Assembly: GCA_028714695.1 (NCBI GenBank)
Contig: JAQTLX010000005.1
Coordinates: 1 to 64,000 of the forward strand
Direction: 5' to 3'
DNA: 64,000 nucleotides
From: Ignavibacteria bacterium
GTDB taxonomy: Bacteria; Bacteroidota; Ignavibacteria; Tepidaquicellales; Tepidaquicellaceae
A program made the position numbers and the translations under genes. Within the stretch, counting starts at the first letter, position 1. Every line of letters begins with the position of its first letter. Of the stretch, positions 1-10,289 are shown in pieces. The notes under the pieces were generated by a model that worked only from the letters and a program-made list of their open reading frames with translations, was not told the DNA's origin and did no database searches.

Positions 1-675
1 AACACCCGCGAACTCCAATCTTTCCGTTCTTTCCCGCGGGCTATAAAATTTTTGTTTCGTGAAATTCGTGATAATCCGTGGCGGGGCTCTTATTTTTAAT
101 TCTTGCAAATCCGCGGCAGAAAGTTTTTGATATAAACACCCGCGAACTCCAATCTTTCCGTTCTTTCACGCGGGCTATAATATTATTGTTTCGTGAAATT
201 CGTGATAATCCGTGGCGGAGGCTCTTATTTTTAATTCTTGCAAATCCGCGGCAGAAAGTTTTTGATATAAACACCCGCGAACTCCAATCTTTCCGTTCTT
301 TCCCGCGGGCTATAATATTTTTGTTTCGTGAAATTCGTGATAATCCGTGGCGGAGGTTCTTATTTTTAATTCTTGCCAATCCGCGGCAGAAAGTTTTTGC
401 TATAAACACCCGCGAACTCCAATCTTTCCGTTCTTTCACGCGGGCTATAATATTATTGTTTCGTGAAATTCGTGATAATCCGTGGCGGAGGTTCTTATTT
501 TTAATTCTTGCAAATCCGCGGCAGAAAGTTTTTGATATAAACACCCGCGAACTTCAATCTTTCCGTTCTTTCACGCGGGCTATAATATTATTGTTTCGTG
601 AAATTCGTGATAATCCGTGGCGGAGGTTCTTATTTTTAATTCTTGCAAATCCGCGGCGGAAAGTTTTGCCGATAA
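1..675. repeat. 135-bp direct tandem repeat array, noncoding
   Basis: Five head-to-tail copies begin at 1, 135, 270, 405 and 540, so the period is 134 or 135 bp. Identity between copies is very high, with only scattered substitutions; the last copy decays after about 665. Each unit holds a GC palindrome (CCCGCGGG or the variant CACGCGGG), a stretch where CGTG recurs every 9-10 bases, and a GGCAGAAAGTTTTT module. The array starts exactly at the window edge and probably extends upstream. Because 135 is divisible by three, open frames run through it on both strands; I treat these as artefacts. The same modules recur singly in the spacers at 1980-2060, 2735-3110 and 4340-4430, so the unit belongs to a local dispersed family. 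Confidence 0.9.
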
Positions 676-767
676 TTCTCAAAAATAATTTCTTTGTGTT
701 TTTTGTATAATTTGAATAAATTGATTGTTCCCGATAGAATTTCAAAATTAATTTTAATTATACAAAA

Positions 768-1805
768 ATGGCAGAAAAGAAAGAATTTCTAAAAGAAACG
801 ATTGAACACATCGACATCAAAAAACACAATGTGATACCGCTGGTCGAATCCTATAAAAACATGGCATTTCAGGCAAGGAACCTGTACCGCGCGTCGAAAT
901 ATTACGACATGATGCTTGCAGACGAAAAGTGCTCTGTTTTTCTTTGCCTTGCAGGCTCTTTGTTTTCAGCAGGACTGAAAAATGTTGTCGTCGATATGGT
1001 GAGAAACAATATGGTAGACGCAATCATCTCAACTGGCGCAATAATGGTTGACCAGGATTTCTTCGAAGGGCTCGGCTTCAAACATTATATGGGAACACAG
1101 TTTGTCGATGACAATGAACTCCGCGATTTAATGATTGACAGAATTTACGATACTTACATTGACGAAGAAGAACTCCGCGAATGCGACTTTACAATCGGCA
1201 AAATCTGCGACAAACTTGAACACAGACCGTATTCGTCGCGCGAATTCATAAGGCATATGGGCGAATATCTTTCAAAGTACGGAAAGAACAAAGACTCTGT
1301 TGTGCTTGCCGCATACGAAAACAACGTTCCGATTTTCGTACCTGCATTCTCCGACTGCTCTGCCGGATTCGGATTCGTACATCATCAGTGGCACAATCCC
1401 GATTCACACGTATCGATTGACTCTGCAAAAGATTTTCTCGAACTTACAAAAATAAAACTCGAAGCATTCGAAACCGGAATATACATGGTAGGCGGCGGCG
1501 TACCCAAGAACTTCACTCAGGATGTTGTTGTAGCGGCTGAAGTGCTCGAACAGGAAGTGCCGATGCACAAATACGCGATTCAGATAACTGTCGCGGACGA
1601 ACGCGACGGCGCGCTTTCAGGCTCCACGCTTAAGGAAGCAAGTTCATGGGGAAAAGTAGATACAACATACGAACAGATGGTCTATGCCGAAGCAACACTT
1701 GCAATGCCCCTCGTTTCGGGATATGCATACCACAAAGGAAACTGGAAGAACAGAAAGAAAAGAGAATTCTCAAAAATGTTCGATTTCTCAAAAGTAAACT
1801 TCTAA
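768..1805 (+). CDS. Deoxyhypusine synthase-like protein
   Basis: A 345-residue protein of the deoxyhypusine synthase family, which moves the aminobutyl group of spermidine in an NAD-dependent reaction. In eukaryotes and archaea the acceptor is a lysine of e/aIF5A. Visible support is the GSTLKEASSWGK segment near residue 285-296, which corresponds to the family's conserved WGK with the catalytic lysine, and the dinucleotide-binding-type stretch FETGIYMVGGGVPKNF near 235-249. Length matches the family. Bacteria have no eIF5A, and some bacterial members make homospermidine instead, so the acceptor here is unknown. The ATG at 768 follows an AT-rich leader and the gene stands alone, ending in a strong terminator at 1831-1860. 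Family assignment is firm; substrate is not. Confidence 0.88.
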   Translation: MAEKKEFLKETIEHIDIKKHNVIPLVESYKNMAFQARNLYRASKYYDMMLADEKCSVFLCLAGSLFSAGLKNVVVDMVRNNMVDAIISTGAIMVDQDFFEGLGFKHYMGTQFVDDNELRDLMIDRIYDTYIDEEELRECDFTIGKICDKLEHRPYSSREFIRHMGEYLSKYGKNKDSVVLAAYENNVPIFVPAFSDCSAGFGFVHHQWHNPDSHVSIDSAKDFLELTKIKLEAFETGIYMVGGGVPKNFTQDVVVAAEVLEQEVPMHKYAIQITVADERDGALSGSTLKEASSWGKVDTTYEQMVYAEATLAMPLVSGYAYHKGNWKNRKKREFSKMFDFSKVNF

Positions 1806-1830
1806 ACATTTTAATTTGATTTTATTCAGT

Positions 1831-1860
1831 AAGGCTGTGATTTTTTCACAGCCTTTTTTA
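1831..1860 (+). terminator. Rho-independent terminator after the deoxyhypusine synthase-like gene
   Basis: A perfect 10-bp stem (AAGGCTGTGA paired with TCACAGCCTT), a 5-T loop and a run of T follow the stop codon at 1805 by 25 bases. Confidence 0.92.
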
Positions 1861-1883
1861 TTTGAGATTAATTCGACCCCCCT

Positions 1884-1909
1884 CGTTCCCAAAGTCCTCT
1901 TTGGGAACG
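1884..1909. repeat. REP-like palindrome (hairpin)
   Basis: An 11-bp perfect inverted repeat (CGTTCCCAAAG / CTTTGGGAACG) with a TCCT loop. No T tract follows, so a terminator role is unlikely. Its form resembles the widespread GTTCCCA...TGGGAAC intergenic palindromes known from many bacterial genomes; that relation is my inference. Confidence 0.7.
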
Positions 1910-1979
1910 CGAGTTAAACACGAAAAGATTTTATCAGATTATAAACTCATGGTTTTTAAAGCCGTGAAATCATTTTTTC

Positions 1980-2113
1980 TTTTTTTCCGCGGGATATAGA
2001 ACACTCTTATCCGTGATTATCTGTGTTCATCCGTGTGCATAAAGTTTTTCCGTGTGCAAAGTCTTAGCTCTTTTACCTGGAATTTCTTTGCGCTCTTTGC
2101 GCACTTTGCGGTA
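1980..2113. repeat. Short-period phased repeats in the 1806-2195 spacer
   Basis: The 390-bp spacer between the deoxyhypusine synthase-like gene and the YdeI-like gene holds, after its terminator and palindrome, a TCCGCGGG motif at 1986. Three 10-nt units starting ATCCGTG or ATCTGTG follow at 2009-2038, then a further CCGTGTGC copy. At 2087-2113 come three 9-nt units, TTTGCGCTC, TTTGCGCAC and TTTGCGGTA. No coding potential is apparent. The first module is shared with the 135-bp array at the left edge. Confidence 0.75.
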
Positions 2114-2164
2114 ATATCTTTTAATATAATGCCAGTCCCAATAAATATATGTTTTTAAAACCGA

Positions 2165-2182
2165 TTTAACGGTTTATTTTTG
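2165..2182 (+). promoter_or_regulatory. Promoter-like box upstream of the YdeI-like gene
   Basis: TTTAACGGTTTATTTTTG lies 13 bases before the ATG at 2196. It ends in TATTTTTG, which fits the Bacteroidota -7 consensus TAnnTTTG. The same 18-bp box with one mismatch lies 14 bases before mntP (3143-3160). No clear -33 TTTG is visible at the expected spacing. Confidence 0.5.
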
Positions 2183-2195
2183 TACATACTTTTTT

Positions 2196-2669
2196 ATGAA
2201 AAAAATAAAATATAATACCGAGATACTCGCGCATGAGAAATTTGACGCCACGTACGTCCTCTTTCCCTTCAGCACTGAAAAAATTTTCGGTACAAAGGGA
2301 CGGGTGAAAGTAAAAGTCAAGTTTGACGGAATCCCATACAGAGGCTCGCTTGCGCCGATGGGGCTTACCTGTCACGTACTCATACTCGTAAAAGAAATAA
2401 GATTAAAAACGGGAAAATCTGCAGGCGACATAATTGAAGTTATTATCGAACGGGACACCGAAGAAAGAACCGTTGAAATTCCAAAAGACTTTGAAAAAGA
2501 ATTAAAGAGAACCGGATTGAAAAAATTTTTCGAAAGCCTTTCATACACGCACAGGAAGGAATACGTTAAATCAGTCATCGACGCGAAGAAACCCGAAACA
2601 AGAACAAAACGCATACAGAAATCAATTGAGATGATAATCGAACTTCAAAAAAAGAGAACGCGTAAATGA
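2196..2669 (+). CDS. YdeI/OmpD-associated-like protein (DUF1905 plus OmdA)
   Basis: A 157-residue soluble protein. Residues 1-95 look like a DUF1905 domain: beta-strand rich, with the conserved pattern 'GxVKVKVKFDGIPYRGSLAPMG' and then 'GKSAGDIIEVIIERD'. Residues 98-150 resemble the bacteriocin-protection YdeI/OmdA tail (LSYTHRKEYVKSVIDAKKPETRTKRIQKSIEMI). The family's biochemical role is not established. The gene is a single unit with its own promoter-like box and no close neighbour on the same strand. No signal peptide or membrane segment is seen. Confidence 0.82.
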   Translation: MKKIKYNTEILAHEKFDATYVLFPFSTEKIFGTKGRVKVKVKFDGIPYRGSLAPMGLTCHVLILVKEIRLKTGKSAGDIIEVIIERDTEERTVEIPKDFEKELKRTGLKKFFESLSYTHRKEYVKSVIDAKKPETRTKRIQKSIEMIIELQKKRTRK

Positions 2670-2734
2670 CATTCGCCGAAAAGTTCGCCGGGTACGCAAA
2701 TATTATAACAATTTTAATCCTGGATTCTTCTTTC

Positions 2735-3118
2735 AATCCGCGGGTTCATTTTTTCCGTTTAATCCCGCGGCCTGCCTGCCCGCATTCACCTGTCTGCTAC
2801 AGGCAGAGGCAGAGGCAGGGAAATGAAAAAAAAATAATCTAAGATAATCTGTATAATGTTCCTTGTCATCCCCTGTTGTCTCGAACGGAGATTGTTTTTC
2901 TGCGTGAAAGTCTTTTGCTTTTAAATTATTGTTGTTCCGTGCAATCATTTTTTTCTGTGTCGTCCCGCGGGAAATGAAAAAAGTTTTTATCTGTGATAAT
3001 CTGTATAATTTTCTTTGTCACCCCCGGATGTTCTTGAACGGGGGCTGCTTTTATCTGTGTGCAAGGTTCTAGTTCTTAATTCGTGTTAATCCGTGGCAGA
3101 AAGTTTTTATTCGTCCCG
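2735..3118. repeat. Composite repeat-filled spacer (2670-3174)
   Basis: This 505-bp spacer shows no convincing gene. It contains TCCGCGGG at 2737, CCCGCGGC at 2764 and CCCGCGGG at 2964. A GC-rich imperfect inverted repeat built from CCTGCC/GGCAGG lies at 2771-2820. Two diverged direct copies of about 75 bp sit at 2821-2893 and 2972-3048, both with 'GATAATCTGTATAAT' followed by a GTCA-CCCC segment. The second copy contains a hairpin with CCCCCG (3021-3026) and CGGGGG (3039-3044). A final CGTG/GGCAGAAAGTTTTT module, as in the left-edge array, ends near 3110. Confidence 0.75.
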
Positions 3119-3142
3119 ATTAATAAATATTTCCAAAACCAT

Positions 3143-3160
3143 TTTAACGGTCTATTTTTG
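3143..3160 (+). promoter_or_regulatory. Promoter-like box upstream of mntP
   Basis: TTTAACGGTCTATTTTTG lies 14 bases before the ATG at 3175 and differs by one base from the box at 2165-2182. It ends with a TAnnTTTG match. The preceding AAAACC and the TCCC...TAATAAATAT stretch are also similar between the two leaders. Confidence 0.5.
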
Positions 3161-3174
3161 ATTATTATTACTTT

Positions 3175-3729
3175 ATGACATTTGCTGAAATACTGATTGT
3201 ATCAATCGGACTTGCAATGGATGCATTTGCCGTCTCCATAGGTTCGGGAACGCTGAGCAGCATGAAAGACATGCGCTCCAAAATCAGGCTGGCTGCGCAT
3301 TTCGGGCTGTTCCAGTTTATGATGCCCGTAATAGGATGGTATCTCGGAAGCACGGTTCAGACATACGTCGAAGAATTCGACCACTGGATTGCTTTCGCGC
3401 TACTTTCATACATAGGCTTGAAAATGATTTATGAAAGTTTCAGAACGGAAGAACACGTTAGGCAGAACCCGTCGAAAGGAAGCAATCTTGTGATACTCAG
3501 CGTAGCGACAAGCATAGACGCGCTGGCAGTCGGATTCACGCTTGCAATGCTTGACGTCAGCATCTGGTATCCGAGCATAATAATCGGAATCGTCACGGCA
3601 ATTTTAAGCATAATAGGAATACAACTCGGAAGCAAACTCGGTTTGAAGTTCGGCAAAATCATGGAATTTCTCGGCGGCATCGTCCTCATTTTAATAGGCA
3701 TAAAAATCCTCATCGACCATATTTCGTAA
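3175..3729 (+). CDS. mntP: Manganese efflux pump MntP
   Basis: A 184-residue integral membrane protein with six predicted hydrophobic helices arranged as two related halves. The family's acidic signature appears twice: 'SIGLAMDAFAVSIG' near residue 11-24 and 'SVATSIDALAVGFTLAML' near residue 104-121. MntP exports Mn2+ across the inner membrane and prevents manganese toxicity. Length is normal. In many bacteria mntP lies behind a yybP-ykoY manganese riboswitch; I did not recognise one here. The gene ends 13 bp from a convergent small gene without an obvious terminator between them. Confidence 0.93.
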   Translation: MTFAEILIVSIGLAMDAFAVSIGSGTLSSMKDMRSKIRLAAHFGLFQFMMPVIGWYLGSTVQTYVEEFDHWIAFALLSYIGLKMIYESFRTEEHVRQNPSKGSNLVILSVATSIDALAVGFTLAMLDVSIWYPSIIIGIVTAILSIIGIQLGSKLGLKFGKIMEFLGGIVLILIGIKILIDHIS

Positions 3730-3742
3730 GGCAAACGATTTC

Positions 3743-4168
3743 TCACTTCATCTGTTCGAGTTTGAGATTAAGTGTGAGCAATGAAATTTTCTCTTTATCT
3801 TTAAAATTGTTTTCGGAAAGGCTGTCAATCAGACGATATAGAAATTTTGTTTTTTCACTGCTAAATCCGTTAAGCCCCGCTACGTGCATCACCTGTCTTA
3901 AAGCATCCGCTCTGTAAATATATTTGCCGTTATTCGCATTACCCGCAAACTGAAAATACTCATCGCCGGAAAATTTATATGAGAACCATCTTGAACCCGA
4001 CATTTCCCGGTTCTTGTAATTGAAATAATTCAGATAATTTTCCGAGAACAACAATGTGTTCGTTATAAAAACAGAAACCATGAATAATGAAATCGGTAAA
4101 ATTATAAGTATGAATTCATACAGTTTCGATTTAAATTCATTTTTCATATGCTTTTTTATTTCAAACAT
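3743..4168 (-). CDS. Hypothetical membrane-anchored protein
   Basis: A 141-residue protein that I do not recognise. After about 15 basic residues, residues 16-43 form one hydrophobic helix (FILIILPISLFMVSVFITN). The remainder is polar and rich in Asn, Tyr and Lys, and is probably outside the inner membrane if the positive-inside rule holds. No catalytic motif is visible. It is transcribed away from dnaN and converges on mntP. The composition is like that of neighbouring genes and the frame is uninterrupted, which supports a real but uncharacterised gene. Confidence 0.6.
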   Translation of the reverse strand: MFEIKKHMKNEFKSKLYEFILIILPISLFMVSVFITNTLLFSENYLNYFNYKNREMSGSRWFSYKFSGDEYFQFAGNANNGKYIYRADALRQVMHVAGLNGFSSEKTKFLYRLIDSLSENNFKDKEKISLLTLNLKLEQMK

Positions 4169-4572
4169 AACCGATTATTCATAAGTAAAAAATAAAATGT
4201 TCGACAAAAAGCATAAAGAAAAAATAAATTCCGCTATTCCGGGTTCATATCCGCAAGTTCAAATTAATCGTTATAAGATTTACGATCTTAAAATTCGCGT
4301 ATATTCGTGTCCGTTATTTCTTATTCTTTCTAATTTTTTCTGCGATTTCCCGCGGGCAATATGAAAATTTTTATGCAATGCATGGGAATTTTTTATTATT
4401 GTAATTCGTGATAATCCGCGGCAGAATACCCCCATTTTTTGCATAAAATCAGCCGTTTTTCACGCTCTTTCGTTCGTTTTTTGAATTGAAATATAATTTC
4501 AATTTTATTGTAAATTCCGTTTATTTTGAGTATTTTCAATAATTAAATCAACTAAAATAATAACAATTTCAT
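4169..4572. other. Spacer upstream of dnaN, with repeat modules and a palindrome
   Basis: This 404-bp divergent spacer has no gene that I can support. It holds CCCGCGGG at 4349-4356 and the TTCGTGATAATCCGCGGCAG module near 4413-4432, both shared with the left-edge array. At 4484-4504 is a perfect AT-rich inverted repeat, AATTGAAAT-ATA-ATTTCAATT, 68 bp before the dnaN start. I see no cluster of DnaA boxes (TTATNCACA) by eye, and dnaA itself is not in the window. Confidence 0.6.
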
Positions 4573-6021
4573 ATGAAATTTTCTATTTCTGCCGATAAGT
4601 TTTTCAATGCGGTCAATAAACTGAATTATGTTGTTCCGGGTTCGTCACATTCAACACTACCTATACTTTCGAATATATATTTTAATCTCGAAGGCAATCA
4701 GTTGAATATGGTCTCGACAGACCTCGAAGCATTCATTAAAACCGGAATTGAAGTTGAAGGAACGGAAAACGGCTCGATTGCAGTGCCGGCGAGAAAATTA
4801 CTTGATTTGTTAAAAGCCCTGATTATAAAATCGGAAGCCGTAATTGCTAAAGTCGCTTATAATCCCGATTCATTTGCAATGCTCTCGGGCGATTCACTCG
4901 TTCCGGATCTTGCGGAAATGAAATCGCGTTACGACAGCGGCGCCGGAATGCTTGTGTTTAAAGGACCTATGCCGCAGGAGTCATTTTCATCTCTCGACGA
5001 AACTCTTGCAGAACTCAAAGAAAAAGTTTCCGGAAAAGATTCGGCTGAAATAAAAGAGGCGTTTGATACATTCTCGGCAGCAATGAGAAAACTCAGCGGC
5101 GATGCGCTTTCCGCATTCAAAAAATCCGCGGATAAGATTAAAATCAAATTTGAATCGAACGATAAAAATAAGATTACAATCAATTCAAAGAACGGCAAAT
5201 ACCAGTTCTTCGGCGAGCCCGTCGAAGACTATCCTCTGCCTGACGAGCGAGAAGACCTTTCAAAGATTGAAATGGAAGGACATCTTCTAAGAAGATATGT
5301 ACAGAAAGTGAAACATTCGGTGAAAAATGACGAGATAAGACGCAATATGGCGGGGGTGTTCATGGATTTGAGAAAAAACGAACTCCGTTTCGTTGCTACT
5401 GACGGGTTCAGGCTCAGTAAAGTTATAACATCGGAATACACACACGAAAACGGCAAGGACGATAACTTCATTCTTCCGATAAAAACAGTTGACCTCGTAC
5501 CAAAACTCATAACGGACCAGAAAGTTAAAATCGAATTCGACAACTCGATGATTAAATTCACGGTTGACGGTGTTACGGTTTATTCAAAACTCATTGACGA
5601 TACTTTCCCGAATTACGAATCAGTAATTCCGAAAGACAACGACAAGAAACTTCTTATCAGCCGTTATGAAATTCTGAGCGCTCTGCGCCGTGCATCTATT
5701 TTCACGGACAAAGTTACGATGAGAGTTAAATTTGAAGTGACTGATAACGAACTCACGATTAAATCGGATAATCCCGAAATCGGCGGCGAAGGCGAAGAAA
5801 CACTCGACTGTGATTTCAAGACCAATGCCGGCGACGAGATTTCCGAAACGTTCGCTATCGCTTTTAACGTAACGTACCTGCTCGACTGCCTTACGCAGAT
5901 TGAAACGGACGAAATTATGCTTACTTTCAGTACTCCTTCCAAAGCATCCATTATTCTGCCCGTCGGGTCGGATACTGAGGAAGATTACATGGAATTAATT
6001 ATGCCTGTAAGGGTCGGATAA
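4573..6021 (+). CDS. dnaN: DNA polymerase III beta subunit (sliding clamp) with insertion
   Basis: The replication sliding clamp, 482 residues against the usual 365-380. The N-terminus (MKFSISADKFFNAVNKL, then LPILSNIYFNLEGNQL) and the C-terminal domain (DNPEIGGEGEETLDCDF, ending EDYMELIMPVRVG) are standard. The first domain is interrupted after IAVPARKLLDLLKAL (about residue 83) and resumes at about residue 187 with 'KIKIKFESNDKNKITINSKNGKYQFFGEPVEDYPLP'. The intervening 100 or so residues include an Ala/Lys/Glu/Ser-rich, probably helical half. Frame and codon use continue smoothly, so it looks like a genuine insertion rather than an assembly error. It opens the dnaN-recF-DUF721-gyrB cluster, with recF 12 bp downstream. 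Confidence 0.95.
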   Translation: MKFSISADKFFNAVNKLNYVVPGSSHSTLPILSNIYFNLEGNQLNMVSTDLEAFIKTGIEVEGTENGSIAVPARKLLDLLKALIIKSEAVIAKVAYNPDSFAMLSGDSLVPDLAEMKSRYDSGAGMLVFKGPMPQESFSSLDETLAELKEKVSGKDSAEIKEAFDTFSAAMRKLSGDALSAFKKSADKIKIKFESNDKNKITINSKNGKYQFFGEPVEDYPLPDEREDLSKIEMEGHLLRRYVQKVKHSVKNDEIRRNMAGVFMDLRKNELRFVATDGFRLSKVITSEYTHENGKDDNFILPIKTVDLVPKLITDQKVKIEFDNSMIKFTVDGVTVYSKLIDDTFPNYESVIPKDNDKKLLISRYEILSALRRASIFTDKVTMRVKFEVTDNELTIKSDNPEIGGEGEETLDCDFKTNAGDEISETFAIAFNVTYLLDCLTQIETDEIMLTFSTPSKASIILPVGSDTEEDYMELIMPVRVG

Positions 6022-6033
6022 AATAATCACAAA

Positions 6034-7222
6034 TTGCTATTAAGGAAAATCAATTTATATAATTTCAGAAATTACGCAGTCCAGGAATTAAGATTCAACA
6101 GCAGTTTCAACTACATTCACGGCAACAACGGAGAAGGCAAAACAAACATTCTTGAGGCGATTTCATACATTTCATTCGGGAAAAGTTTTTTAAACTCTGC
6201 GGAGAATGACTGCGTTATGTTCGATTCCGAAGGATTCAATGTCAGCGGAATCTACGAAAACGAGGTAGATAATATTTTCGACGTCAGTCTGAATTATGAT
6301 TATCTTTCAAAGAGGAAAACATTTCACCTTAACAAAGAAAAGGTAAGCCGATGGTCGGCGGAAATATTCGGAAAGTTTCCCGTTGTTTTTATGTCTCCGC
6401 ACAGCCTGAACATAACTTACGGAAATCCGTCCGAAAGACGGAAATTCTTTGACATACTGCTCGCGCAGACAAGCAGGGTTTATCTCGACCTGCTGAAAAA
6501 TTTCACGAGAATACTGAAGCAGAAAAACTCGCTTCTGAAAAACCAGTTGAACGGAAATGCAATGCCGGGAAGGGATTTCAGAAACCTGCTGAATTCGTAT
6601 AACGAAAAATTTATCGAGTTTTCGGCGGATATTCTTTTCAGAAGATTCGCGTTGATGGATAAGTTCATGGACTATTTCAGGGAAAGTTTCGAGTACCTTA
6701 CCGACACTGAAGACGAGCCCGGAATTTCATATTATACGGAAATTTTCGGAGACAGAAAATATTCAGCGGCAGATTTAAGCGGCATTTCGATTGAAGATTT
6801 AAACGGCATGCTGTCAAAAAAAATATCGGAAAAGGCTTTGGAAGAATCGGCGCGTGGAATCAGCGTTGTTGGACCGCACCGCGACGATTATATATTCAGC
6901 CTGAAAAAAGATACCGGCGGCACGGAGAAAAAAGGGTTTGAGATCAAAAATTTCGCGTCGCAGGGCGAACATAAGACTTTCGTTATTGCGCTTAAACTTG
7001 CGGAATATCATTTTCTGAAAGACGTGCGGGGAAGCCTGCCTATGCTGCTTCTCGACGATTTGCTTTCGGAACTTGATTCGGTGCGGGTTTCAAAAATAGT
7101 TTCGCACCTAAAGGATTACGGACAGATTTTCCTGACAACAACGGATATGTCGTATCTTAAAGAATTGAATAATTTTTATTCAAATAATGAAATTTCGTCA
7201 TTCAAAGTAGTGCGGGGAAGAG

Positions 7223-7230
<8 letters not shown>
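6034..7230 (+). CDS. recF: DNA replication and repair protein RecF
   Basis: A 398-residue SMC-like ATPase that helps load RecA at single-strand gaps with RecO and RecR. The Walker A is GNNGEGKTN near residue 30-38; the signature-like segment FASQGEHKTF and the Walker B MLLLDDLLSELD lie in the last quarter. The start is a TTG at 6034, because the first conserved residues (LLRKINLYNFRNY) begin there and no in-frame ATG precedes them after the dnaN stop. The gap to dnaN is 12 bp. The end overlaps the DUF721 gene by 8 bp, so the two are translationally linked. Confidence 0.95.
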
Positions 7231-9543
<2,313 letters not shown>

Positions 9544-9550
9544 AAGAAAT

Positions 9551-10288
9551 TTGAATTTTAATAAAAAATCTGCCGGTATAGTTTACGGAATTATAACAGT
9601 GATTCTGTTTATGTTATTTTCTTCCAATGGTAACGCACAGGAGAAAAAGCATTTATCATTCAGAGAACAGAATGCAAAAAGTTATTACACTTCTTTCGCT
9701 TTTGGAATGGGAGCAAGTTACGGAAACAATAGTTCGCTTAATACATACATCGGATATGAACTTCCCGGATACAACTATCTGACAGACCAGCAGAAATTAA
9801 AGGACCTCGGACCGGGATTTGATTTTTTCCTGACTGCCGAAAGACAGGTGCACAGGAATTATTCCATCAAAGCCGATTATTCTTATTTCATTAAGAGCAA
9901 CGGTCTGAACAGTCTATACCCGGATTACAGTTTCAATTATACCAGCCACAGAATATTCCTGACAGCAAATTATATTATTCCGATGGAGTATTCGTTTTTC
10001 AAATTCGGAATCGGAGGGGGAGGAATTTTCTCTTCTCTTTCAAACAAATTCAGCAGCCTTGAATCGGTTTATACATCAAAAGGATTCGGAGTAAAAGCGG
10101 AAGGTGTTTTTGATCTTCAGATGGGCAATACTTTCGCCGGATATATTAGCGGATATCTTTTGAATGTTTTTGATTCGGGATTAAAAGACGAGAACGGCGT
10201 TGAAGTTCTTAATCGCGCCGGAGGCAAAGTTAATCTAAGCAGTTTTTCAGCGGGAGTAAGAATCGGAGTAGAAATTTTTATATTTTAA
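9551..10288 (+). CDS. Outer-membrane beta-barrel protein, hypothetical
   Basis: About 245 residues starting with a clear Sec signal peptide (MNFNKKSAGIVYGIITVILFM, cleaved after ...NGNA). The rest is rich in aromatic, alternating strands (YSIKADYSYFIKSN, HRIFLTANYIIP, SAGVRIGVEIFIF) and ends in Phe, as outer-membrane barrels do. I chose the TTG at 9551: it lies 8 bp after the gyrB stop and gives an ideal signal peptide. TTGs at 9506 and 9533 would add residues inside gyrB. It leads directly into uppP with a 1-bp gap. Specific function unknown. Confidence 0.72.
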   Translation: MNFNKKSAGIVYGIITVILFMLFSSNGNAQEKKHLSFREQNAKSYYTSFAFGMGASYGNNSSLNTYIGYELPGYNYLTDQQKLKDLGPGFDFFLTAERQVHRNYSIKADYSYFIKSNGLNSLYPDYSFNYTSHRIFLTANYIIPMEYSFFKFGIGGGGIFSSLSNKFSSLESVYTSKGFGVKAEGVFDLQMGNTFAGYISGYLLNVFDSGLKDENGVEVLNRAGGKVNLSSFSAGVRIGVEIFIF

Positions 10289-10289
10289 C

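Noticed and set aside
1-675. CRISPR array
   Set aside because: The whole 135-bp unit is repeated with no unique spacers, and no cas gene is in the window.
41-745. Open frames on both strands through the 135-bp array, with repeated amino-acid blocks
   Set aside because: The period is a multiple of three, so any frame without stops in one copy stays open in all. The opposite strand is open too and no start context or homology supports a protein.
2733-2948. Small minus-strand frame in the repeat-filled spacer
   Set aside because: Composed of the GC-rich inverted repeats; no homology or start signal.
2670-3174. yybP-ykoY manganese riboswitch before mntP
   Set aside because: I could not find the conserved loops by eye; the leader is explained by repeat modules and a short promoter-like box. 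A covariance-model search would settle it.
4169-4572. Replication origin upstream of dnaN
   Set aside because: No DnaA-box cluster seen and no dnaA nearby; the AT-rich palindrome alone is not enough.
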